Source: Gordius sp. MW1 (Eukaryota; Nematomorpha; Gordioida; Gordea; Gordiidae). From it: 64,000 bases of DNA. The notes below the pieces were generated by a model. The model was given only the letters and a program-made list of their open reading frames with translations. It searched no databases and was not told the origin of the DNA. Positions 1 to 12,000 of this stretch are shown here, one piece after another (position 1 is the stretch's first letter; each line of letters begins with the position of its first letter). Position numbers and translations under genes: made by a program. The stretch covers positions 4,822,001 through 4,886,000 of the forward strand of contig OZ038533.1 of the NCBI GenBank assembly GCA_964036665.1. Reading direction: 5' to 3'.

Positions 1-50
1 CCACGATCGGACCCACACCATGCAATGCATCCTAACTTCGTCCGATTATG
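1..50 (+). CDS. KCMF1: KCMF1 exon, end of ZZ domain (partial)
   Basis: Reads HDRTHTMQCILTSSDY and ends in phase 1 (TAT G) at the donor GTTATAAT. The HxxxHxMQCILT block is the C-terminal edge of the KCMF1 ZZ zinc finger. The exon continues upstream of the window. Confidence 0.9.
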
Positions 51-3000
51 GTTATAATTTTTTTATTACCATTCTTAAACTTTTTTTAAATATTTTTTTT
101 TAATTTATTTATTTAAACAAAATATTTAATTATATATTAACAAAAAAAGTTATTTTATGAAATTATGGTTAGAATTTTTGTATACCCTTTTTAATCTTTT
201 TGTTGTTTAATATATTTTATATTTAGTTTTGCTTTTTAAATTTATTAATTTAAACTTAATACTTGAATATAGATTAAAGATTTAGTTATTTGACCGAAAT
301 TATGGTTATAATTTTTGCAATTTGTATATACCTCTTTTAATTTTTAAAAAATATTATTATTACATATTTTTGTAAAATTTATTGATTTAATATATAATAC
401 CTGATTATGGATTTAATTCTTTTTATTATTATATTGAAATAATGGGTAATTTTGTTTGTGCTCCTCTCAAAATAATTGTACTCCTCTTGTAAACAGTTAG
501 CCTACTCCCATCATTAGGGTACAGATTTATACATTGTTTGAATTTGTTTATATATGTAATGTTTTAATTCAGCCGAATTCACTGTAATAAATAAGTTGAA
601 ATGTAGATGGCTTTATAAATTTCATTTTGAAATGTTATCTCCTTCCTATTTCTTTACTTAATTTTTTAAAGGCGTACGTCGATAAAATCCTAAATGGGTG
701 TCATTCTTACACATTAAAATTAAAATGCAAGATATCATTTTCTCAGCCTAAATTTTAAATACTTTTCAAAAGGTCGAACTGTTTAATGGGCAATAAATAA
801 CGTAATAGTTTTAAGATGGCCGATTGTGGTGATCGCTTTAAATTTTAAAACCATCCTTTTTCGTTTAATACTTTGTAACACCTTAACAAGCTTATTATGT
901 GTAGTATCTAGTGTTGTAAAAACGGCTGGGTGTTGTTTAGTATTTTTTGGTTTTAGTCGACTGGCCAAAGGTTTTTTGTTCCGTTTTTCTAAGTCGACCT
1001 CTAGGCTTAGTCGAAATTTGAAAAGTAGACCAGAAGCGAGCGTTAGTCTTAGAAAAACTTAAGGTCGACCAAACGAAACCCAGCCCTTTTTACATCACTA
1101 CGTGTTTGGATATCCTTGATATATGTTTGCTATTCTGTTTCCTCTCCAAATTGCAAACTCTCAATTTGCTTTATAGTGGTGATAAAGGGGATTTTAAAAC
1201 ATATTCCCTTTTGAAGTTTCACTTTTTGCCAGTACGAAAATCTTGAAGATTAGGGAAGATTTGCGTCTAACGCGGTTTGATATATGTCCAATCATCACCT
1301 AATTTGGCCACAAATTAAAGACCACGTTAGGGCGTATGATAAGAAAATGTTTTTTTCCAATACATATGCCAGGGTGTTTGTGATTTCCCCAATCAATCAT
1401 AAATCCTTTTATAGTGTGTTAATTTGGACTTTGCCATTTGAAGTACCTAGACAAAGGGCGTGGGGGCGTAGTGGTGTAATCTTAGTCCTTAAAACGATAG
1501 CTCGCGATTCTTAGGTTGCGCACAGGCACTTTCAAAAAATGTAATAAATACATATAATTTAGTGTCGTAAAAACGGCTGTGTTTCGTCCGGTCGACCTTG
1601 GATTAAACATAAACAGCCCGAGGTTTTTTGGTGTCTGTTTCCCTTAGTCGACCTCCAGGCCTAGTCGAAATTTGGGAAACGGACCATAGTCGACCGTTAA
1701 TCTTAGTTGAGCCAAAGGTCGACCAAACAAAACCCAGCCGTTTTTCCAACACATCTCTATATATCACATCGTCAACACACGGTTGTCAGGCCTCATATCC
1801 AATCTCTAAAGAAGCTGACCACGCTAAGTGTGACAAACGTAATAAATGTTGCTCGTTTTTTTATTATATGATGTACGGTTATTTTACGTCATATTGAGAC
1901 TCACATTCCCCACTCATGGAATTATTGCATGGCATTGGCAAGTCGGATCGATAACGATTTCGTTACGCATATATATATCAAATTTCTTTGGCTAAGTTTT
2001 GGGGAAAAAAGCTTATTTCTCTAAATGTTTTGAGCCTTATTTTACTTTAGAAACTAAATGATTTTCTTTTTTTGGGGGTTTATCTATAATTGGCGGATAA
2101 GTCTTAATAAATTTTAAGATTCTCTTTCATTAACTTTTGTGGCAATCGTTTGAAAAACATGTTTTTTCGGCCTTTAGATATGAAAGTGGTTTTTTTAAAA
2201 ATGTATTAAGTTGCACATTATGGTCTTTTCGCTTTTCATATTTTTAAGTCTATATTCACAAATCCTCTGTCGAGGCGTAAAATACTGACTCCGATGGTTA
2301 CGGAGGTTCCTGAAGATCAACTTTTTTATATAATTAGTCTTTTAAATTTTGTACCCAAAGTATTGTATAAATAAATCTTAAATTGCCATATACATATTGT
2401 TATTTGGTTTTGTGGTTATAATTTTGCATATCAAATATTAAAAATAAAAATTTATCATAATTTTTAAATAGCTCATAATCACAGCCATCATCCGTCGTCT
2501 CACCAATTGAGTGTTTATATTTCCGAAATTTGGGTATATAATAATGATTAAATCAAGAACCATTTAATTTTTGAGTCGCACTTGGCTGTCTATTTCTTAT
2601 ATTGTAAACGCAACATTTTGTTGTTGTTCATACTAGTGTTGTAAAAACGACTCGGTTTTGTTTGGTCAACTTGGTTCTGTTTATGTTTAGTCGACTAAAA
2701 CCAAAGGTTGACCAACAAAATCCAGCCTGTTTACAACACTAGTTTAGACAAAGGCCAGATTTGTTATCTTTTTGCCCCAACTCGGTGAGGTTCGTTTTTT
2801 AACAAAATTGCCCCCCCCCCCCGAACCCTTTTAAGTGTCCGCCCTTCATGGCCCAATCATTAGAGCTGCCCTGCCCTAAATGATGTTTTTTTAATTCCTC
2901 GTAGCAGTAATTTCATTGGATTTCCGAAAAGTTTTAAATTTGGTTTTTGACTTTTTTTTTTACTTAAGAACGACTATTAATAACTATTATACAATCAAAT

Positions 3001-6000
3001 GTGTCCGGTTCATATCTAATGTGTAAATTATAAAAATTATTTTATTATTAGACGTTTGTTTTGGGGGTGAAAATGTGACGAGACACGCCCTAGCTTTTGC
3101 CTGTCCCTTGTGCGGTCAATTGGGATTCTCGGACAAAAGCCTTTACGATCACGTCGTAGGAGAACATCCTAAATCTCGAAAAGAATTCGTAATCTAACTT
3201 TTTAACTTGTCCTTTTTTGGCAAAACTGTTTTAATTACTTCTTTAACCACTTTTGCTTTGCCTACTATCGCGATAATTTATTAAGTAGTCTCCATACGCA
3301 CTGAGACTAGCTAAGGATTTGGTTACTGTTTTTCTCGATTTGGCTCCTCCTTGCTTTAGTTGATTTTTAGCGGAATTGCCTTTTAAGCCTTTTAACTGCC
3401 TATTTGTAAAGCAGGCTATCAAATAGTATTGATCATTAAAAATTTACTGAATTAAATGGTGTGAATAGAGTTTAACGTCTCCTTATTATTTTTGTTATCA
3501 AGCGCTCAATTAGGAAGGGGCAGGTTAATAGGGCCAATTAATGAATTTTGGGCTTTACTATAAGCTTTAACTTTTACAAATTACTATCTGCAAAACAGTA
3601 AAGTGACCAAAAAATAGATTTGTAGGGGTTTTGATTTCACGTCCATTTTCTTGATATAACAGCATTTCTTATTCATCAAGCATCCTAAGTTTTAAACAAT
3701 ATACAACGTTGAGTAATAACACGACAGGACGGGACGTGACAACCAAAAGCGAGCCCATGAATTGCATAGCAATTAAAATAGGATACAACCCAAAAGACCA
3801 CCAGATAATTATAGAGTTTGCAATCGATATTTTAGAGGGTAAACTTACATACTCAAATGCTATTCCCTATTGCCACCTGGTCAAATGGCATCTATTGCCT
3901 TCGCAACTAATAAACTCTAGTATCATTAATAAAAATTCTTATTATTGTCTAAAATTTATCTAGTGACTTAAAGTTTATATAAAGGTTTCTATGAAAATTA
4001 GACAGAAATTTTCAGTAACAAATATTCCAAATTTCTTGAGTTTGATCGAAAATGGGCGTGTTTTTTTTTGTAGAATTCATAGTTATACAGCCTCCGTTAT
4101 TTATTTATGTAATTGAGTAAAATTTAGAATAAAGAGAATTTAGCAGGCCTTCGCGTGACATGGGCCTTATACAAATTTCACAGAGAAATGATCTGTGTAA
4201 AGCTAAAATTAGGGTTAGAATTAGCACCTGACGCTTAATTATATCTCCCTAATCTAATCAATGCTTTACCAAAACTCTTGATCTATTCGAGAATATCTAT
4301 AAAGAATTTAAACGATGCTACTCTATTGGATTCGGTTGTTACTAATTAAAATTAAAAACGAAATATTTACCATATGTCTCGAGGGGGGGGGGAAATTTAG
4401 CTATTATCACCCTTATCTGAAAGTTTGATAAATTTTATTGTATTTTATATGAGAGTTTATTTATTAATCTTAGATATGTCCGATATGTGCCGGCAATCCG
4501 AGCCGAGATCCCAATTGTATGGTCGACGATTTCCCTACACATTACAATTTGGAACACAAAACTGCCTATCGCGAAATAATATCCTTTCACAAAATATTAA
4601 TTTTATAAATGTTTATAATTTTATTGATTTCATATGTTTTTTCGAACTCTAGCCTCCCCTGGGTTTAAACGCTTTATTTAACAAGCCTTTTTGCAGAAAC
4701 TCTTATAATCTTAATTTAAGTCCTACTAGCACAACCTTGAATGGCGCAATGCAATGCTCACTAGTGTTGTAAAAACGGCTGGGTTTTATTTGGTCGACCA
4801 TTGGTTTTAGTCGACTAAACAAAAATAAGGTTTTTTGGACGTAACTAAGAAATACAGATCAAAAAATCGTTGGTTTGTTGATGTTTAGTCGTCTAAATCA
4901 AAGGTCGACCAAACAAAACTCAGCCGTTTTTACAATACTAAAGCTCACTTAAATTTAGCGTGTCTGTTATTTTTCATTTTCTTGGTAATATTAACTAAAT
5001 AATATCTAAAAATGCACGGAAATCTATGATTAGAGACTCTTCCTCACTTAATTTTGGTCTCTTATAAAGCTTTGAAAATAATAATATTCGGAATATAAAT
5101 CATAAAATAATTGAAAATTCTTCAAAATTTTGAGGACTCTCATCCGCGGAATTTATGGCCATCACACACAAATGTGTTTATAACGACTTGCCAATTACGT
5201 TATTTATTGTCGTTTACGAAGGGAAAATCAATTTAAAATCACGGACTTATACGACAATGCCAACCTTTTTGGCTCGTGTTTTTAAACATTAGCATTTAGG
5301 ACTCCGCAATTTGGGTCAACCATATATTGCCGTTATGGATTGTTATTACCGACTCCTTAATTAATCCTAATTATAATTAACAACAGCCTTAATTTTATTT
5401 CGACCGGTGTAAATTTTAAGTATTAAAAGCGTGTAAAACTCGATACATTACTAAAAAGTCACCTATTTATGAGCTACAAATATAGCTACAAAAGTAAAAA
5501 CAATATATAAAACTTAACATGGGCGTAGCCAGCATTGGAGCGAGGGGCAAAATGATCATTTTTTGAAATTTAGCCATAATTTTAATGAATTTCAACAAAT
5601 TTTTGGATTTAGAGGAGGCAGCCGCTTTTTTCTGCCCCCCCCCCGGCTACGCCCATGAAATTAAATGTAATTACTGAAAAAATATAGCACAATTGCTCAT
5701 GTAATTTCAGCAGGCTTAATTTCATTTCTGCATGTTTAAATACGATTAATGGAAAAATAAAAAATATTGCTATAATTCCTTAACACAACAATATCTCGCT
5801 CACGCCAGCAATTCGTCTTCTAGTGGAGGTGGAGGGGGTGCTCCGCCCTCTTCGGCCGCACCCCCCAAAAGACGTGGACTGGGCGGGGCCTTGCTCCAAA
5901 GGACGGGAGCGGTCAGGAACCGTCCCGATCCCGCCCCTCCCCTATCCTCACTCCTTGCCGCTTACCTCGATAATCGGAACGGTTCCGGCCCTCTAGCGGA

Positions 6001-9000
6001 TGGTTCCTCCTTTTTCGTTCCGGCTCCGGGAACGAGTTCATCTCGGAACCCCTTTTGGGGTCCACCCAACCCTTCAGGCCGAAAAACGGTGGGTCTTATT
6101 AGGAGTACTTAGTCTATGCGAAATTAACAATTAATTCGACTAGATTTGTTTATATTTGTTTAAATATATTTGTTTTTAAACTAGTTTTTTGGGCTTGTCT
6201 TAATTTCGGATTCAGATTCAAATCGCGCGAATTTATCTTTGTTAAAAAATCCGATTTAATTCCGTGGGTCAAACTCGGTTGCAATTTATAATATATTTTG
6301 TTTTTCGATAGTTAAAAACGTTTTTTAGGTTATTTCCACTCTTGAGATTAAATCTAAATTTTGCTGATATTTAAAAATCTAAAAACATCTAACATTTAAG
6401 ATTAGGAAAAATTTTGCATCTTAAATCGCCGTTATGTTATGCGTCTGAAATGTAAATCTGATGTGAATTCGAAGTTAATAAGACACGGCTATGTTATAAC
6501 GTGTACGACGATTATTGCTGCGCTGCAAAATCCGATATAGAGACAAGCCCTTATAATTTTTTGAGGCATTTTTATATTGAGAGATTGGCGTCATCGCTTA
6601 AGTTATGTAAGAAGACTCGGGCCGCAAAACGGTGAGATTGATTGAATTTGATTATTTTAAATTAGTTTTTTACCTTCTTGAATTTTTTGAGGGATTTTTA
6701 TATAGAGGTGGACGTCACCGTTTAAAGTAAGTTAAAAAAGATCGGGGTCGCCAAATTGTGCGTCTCCTTCGGGCTTAGTTTATGCCAAATTAACAACTGA
6801 TTCGATTGATTACATTTGATTATTTTAAATTGTTTTTTCAAAGCAGTTTTTGTCAATTTTTTAATTAATTTTTTTATAGGGATTAACGTCATCGTTTAAA
6901 TTATGTTAAAAAAGACTGGAAAACGGTGGATCGCCTTAATGCTTAGTTTATGCGAAATTAATTCGTTTGATTAGATTTGATTATTTTAAATTGTTATTTT
7001 AAAAGTAGTTGTTTTTGCATTTTTGTGGTGGATTTTTTGCCATGGGAATTATACGGAATTTATGTATAAAACATTACCATGATATACCAATGTTGTTTAA
7101 TGAGTGCTAATTTCATAGAAAATTAAACCTGGCCTATGAGGAAAATCTTACTTAATTAGGGCTGATATTACTTGAGTTTAAAAGAGATGGGTGACTCTTT
7201 TAAAATTTAGTCTGATGATATTGGGATGAATCGGTGTCAAAGTAGCAGAATGATGAAAAATTAGCAGAAAAAGTCGAAACAATAAACCCAACCCTAACCT
7301 TAAAGTACTGCATAATTATAACCCTAACCCTAAAGTACTGCATAATTATAACCCTAACCCTAAATAACTGCACAATTATTTGTTAAAACTTAAATTCTAT
7401 GTTAAATCCTGACCAATCTTGATCAATTCTGACCAATTTGGCTGCTTTTTTTCTGCCACTTTGACCGATTCCCATTAGGATTTGACCATTAGCATTCTAA
7501 CTCTCTAAGCCCATGTGATTCCTTGATAATATGTATTTAAAACCTAAATAACCAGCATCTTGAGAGTATTCGGACATCTTAATATATGTCCCGTGCAAAA
7601 TGACGAACAGAAAAAAATTAAAACCAATTATAACTTGGCCACAATAAGTTTAATTTGACCATCTCATAATTGCAAATGAAACGATTAGAATTCGAGTTCC
7701 TTTTTTTAAAAGTATCTGTTAAATCTAGGGAAATACGGTATAAATTTATTTTAGTAAATTAGCTTCAATATACAAAATTTAAAATATTATAATAGGGACT
7801 TAGATTTTAAGAATATCTATAAAGATATAGAATCCTGATTGTAATCTTTCGATTTTGGATTAATTTTAGTACCGTGTCTATCTATTTTATTATAAATTCG
7901 TTAAAAATCTTAATAAATTTTTAATTTTTGCCCCGCTCCCCTCGCGTTAGGTGCCTGTGGGTCGAGAACGGAAAAAGGGCGCCCCCGCCCGTTCGTTCGT
8001 TTCCGGCGGAGCGGGCCAACAACAACAAGGAGGACCGCCCCCTCGACGTTCGGGACTTTTCGTAAAGTTGACGGAAAGTGCCGAAGCGGCTACAGCTGAT
8101 CGCCCACTCGTTGTGTTGGCGGGTGGTGACGACGAAGGCGATGACCCAGGAGAATCCTCCCTCGGAGCCTTCGGTCTGCTCGACGACTTGACCGCCGAAC
8201 TCAACGATATTTTGCTCGGGGGCGGGGCTGGTCACATGATCGATGGTCACGTACTCGACGAGGAGGAAGAAGAAGGAGTTGACGAAGGTAGACATTTTTT
8301 GGGTGTATGGGCGCATGCCCTTCCCCCTCATAACCACTTTTTTAAGACTATTGATAAATTATAATGAATTTTATTCTGCACTGTGTTTTTATGAGATTTA
8401 CAATATTACATAAACTCTATTTTACACAATTATGTCAAGATTGGCAAAAACATCAATCTTCCCTTGTTTAAGATGCCTTAATTCTAGATTAAAATAATCA
8501 ATCATTTACCAGTCGTGGGCGTAGCCAAGGGGGAGGGGGTCAGGGAGGGGCAGCTGCTCTTCTTTAAATAAAAAGGATGTTATTTAAATGCACAATAATA
8601 AATTAAAAAATGCTCAAAATGTGCTCAGTATTTTATTAAAGTGAGCTCACCAATTTTCATTTAGAGAATTTATTTAGCTATACAAACAAATTTTGGCAAC
8701 TGTCACCAAAACAGACAAAAATTAATTCTGTCCTTTTTCTTAGTCGAACTTTTAAGGTCGACTAAACAAAACTTATGTCTTTTTACCTCATAGATAACAC
8801 ATAGGACATCTATGAATTGACATTGCTGAATCTCGCTTAAATATTAATTTTATTTTAAAATTAAATTTCAGTTACTGAGCAAAAATTTACTCAGCAACAT
8901 AGAAATAATAACTGAACAAATGAATTAATTGCTGAGCATTTGAATATTTTACTGAGAATTTAATTATTCTACTGAGTAATTGATTATTCTACTCAACAAA

Positions 9001-12000
9001 AATTGAATTAAATACTGAGCACAATAATTTGTTTTCAAATAAAAATTTCATAAAATTATGGCCAAAATTTTAAAAAGGATCGTTTTGCCCCTCCCTAAAT
9101 CATTATTGCGCCCCTCTAATTCCAATGCTGGCTAGGCTCATATTACCAGTCAAAACATTACCCTTATATTTATATAATAGGTTGGGCTTGAAATTTAGGA
9201 ACCTCGATAAAAATGTTTATATTGCTTTTTTCTTTAATGTAAATTTGAAAAAATTAATAACAAAATTTGTTATAGCCTTAAATCGGAAGGCGCAATTCGT
9301 CTGGCTGCAATAAGAAAACATGGCCTTAGGTAGGGATGGCCTTAAACTAGATCGACCGTCTTAAGTGTTTTTTAAGGCATACTCTACTTACATTTGCCAA
9401 AAAGTGTCGTTTTTTTCTTGAATCTTGGAAAGTATTCAAAAAGCTTTTGAAACGGAACATAGCTTTAATCAAGATTAGAGATGATCTTAATTGTTTCCCA
9501 GCTTTAAATCCTACGTCTTATCAGGTCGCAGTGTGTAGAGATCGTTTTTAAACCTATAGGAAAAAATAAAAAGTATATTTGTGTTCACCGTAAAATGCTC
9601 TACCTGAATCTGCAAACAGTTATTATTTGTTGACCAGTGTAATATGTTGGAAATGGGATTTTCTTGGCTATAAAGATCGAAGGAATGAATATGAATGTAC
9701 TAGGGAAAAATTTAGGATTTTTTTTTAAATTGGATTAAAAAACATTAAAATGAGTGACTTAAAATTTTAGGCGGATGTTATTTTAAAGGGTTAATTGAAC
9801 AAACATTATAAACTCAATTTTTAACCTTTATAGCGTCTTTGCCGTATTTTATTCGTGATTTTATATCTTTTATAAATTTATTTTCCCTAACTTTATCACT
9901 TTTTGTCCTATTTAGATGATCTTATGGAAGAAGAGGAACTAGATAGCTCTTCTGCTAGTGGGGAGGGTTCTAGTTCGGGAACTTCGGAAATTTCGGGAGC
10001 CACTGCCCCTTTTACGGAAAGTACCGAGGAGGGTGATGACGTCATTGCATCTAGCATAATTTGGCAACAAACCCCTGAACCTGGAAAGAATAATCGAAAA
10101 AGTAGTAGTGAATTGTACTTTATTTTTAATATTTTATAAAAATTTAAAAAATACAATATCGAAATTTAGTTAATTTGTTTAGATTGTAATATAGTTTATC
10201 TTAAAATGTCTTATAACATCATATTTTTAATTGTGGAGAGTTTTAAATGTGTCGAATATCTTGGATGCTTAAAGCTTCGCGTATTCTAGCTAGATGTCTC
10301 ACCATGCAATAGTGTTTTAAAAACGGCTGGATTTTGTTTGGTAGACTTTAGTTTTAGTCGACTAAACAAACTGGGAAAAGTTTTTTGGCCTGTTTATTTT
10401 AGTCGACCTCTAAGCTTAGTCGAAATTTGAAAAACAGACCACAGTCTACTGTTAGTCATAGTTTAACCTAGGGTCGATCAAACAAAACCCAACCATTTTT
10501 ACGACACTACCACACAATTTAGTTTTTGTTTTAGTCTTTAAAATAAAGGCTGAATATTATTAAGGCCAATCGCGAAATTTTTATTATCATGTTTCTTTTT
10601 TAAGCTTTTTTCACAATTTTTTTTTACTTTTAAATGTTTGATTTGAATAATATAATGGTGTAAAGCTATCTGTGCTGAATCAATTGATGTGATAATGTAG
10701 AGATTTTCTTATTATCATTTATTTTAGTATTAAATAACACACCATGCCCTATTTACGCATAAAATTCATCGTTGCAATTTTTTAAATTCGCCTATGATAC
10801 AGCACTTTAACATTTCAGATATTTATATGTAAAATAAAAGGTGGAATGAATTTTTCTTGAGATCAAATGTGCAATTGTTTTTTTGGCAATTATTCCTATA
10901 TTTAAAGGAAAAATTTATTGATGCTGCAATTGTTTCTTGTCAAATGCTTAAAAGCCCTTTTTCATATGCTTAACACAAAAATCAATTAGATTTTGATTGT
11001 TTTTACAGCATGCGTAATCAGTAGAGTTGTTAAATTGTTAACTTTCTTTAAACTCCAGACGCGAGCACGCACACTGAGTTGCTTAATATGTGCGTTAGCA
11101 CAATATGTGCTCGCTATTCGGTGCACTAGGCAGAACAGTAGCATATAAAAATGCTCGAGGGCCGAGCAGAAACTCGAGCAGATGGTAGCTGGAGTTGAAG
11201 AAAGTTAGCAATTTAACATTTCTAGTAATCAGTAAGTATGACTTTTAATATATTTTTTAATCAAAGCAAACCTTTTTTCTCTTTATGTGCTCATTTAAAA
11301 TTTATTCTTCAATAAAATCAATCGTCATCAATACTTTTAAAACCTCCGTTATCGTTATTACACCTTTAAACTTGCAAAAGCGGGTTACCTTTGATTTTCA
11401 AACTTAATAAAATTCTAGTATTTAAAAATTCAAACTTTAAATGGCTAATAATTATTTATAAATTTATTCTTATAATTTTTACGCGTTGTATTATTTATAA
11501 TTTTTATCGATAATAATTTAAATTATCGCTAAATTCCTTCAAAATTTACTGACGTAATAAATATTTTTCCTTTTCATCAAAGAGCGAAGGAAAGCTGGAT
11601 CTTCTTCACGTGACACCTCTCGTGACAACACCCGAACCGAAGATCACGTGACCGACACCCCCGGTCCCAGACCTAAGACGTCCACCACCGACACGCCCTT
11701 CACGGACGAATCTGACGAGGGCGGGGCCCTCCCGACCCCCTCAAGATCTCGAAAAAGTAAATTGTATCGTCTAGTGATGGTGAAACGCTTAGCACTAGCA
11801 CTCTTAGCGCCTCCCCCTACATAGCATGGTCGCTTGGATGCTCTATAAGCTATAGCGCTAGTCACATAAGGCGCTATAAGCTAAAGCACATAGTGACTGG
11901 GAGGCGCTAAAGCTGTAGCACATAGTCACTTAAGGCGCTTGAGCTATAGCACATAGTCACTTAAGGCGCTAGAGCTATGGCACATTGTCACATAAGGCGC

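Larger units (their letters stand above)
4579..5803 (+). other. U12-type AT-AC intron of KCMF1
   Basis: The intron starts ATATCCTTT (exact U12 5' splice consensus) and ends ...CTCAC, with TTCCTTAAC (exact U12 branch-site consensus) at 5776-5784, about 20 nt before the terminal AC. Only this AC keeps the downstream exon in frame, and no GT-AG alternative fits. A GGGCGTAGCC-family MITE (5518-5657) and a hAT-type MITE (4762-4940) sit inside. Confidence 0.8.

Noticed and set aside
4579-4620. Ordinary GT-AG donor for the KCMF1 intron after the second zinc finger
   Set aside because: No GT occurs between the finger and the in-frame stop; the AT-AC signals fit exactly.
5891-6112. Separate small gene ending at the TAG near 6112
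   Set aside because: The frame is the KCMF1 exon 5804-6088 running past its donor into intron sequence.
7921-8337. 138-codon and 85-codon open frames on the - strand
   Set aside because: They mirror the GC-rich KCMF1-like exon 7951-8287, which has matching splice sites and phase on the + strand.
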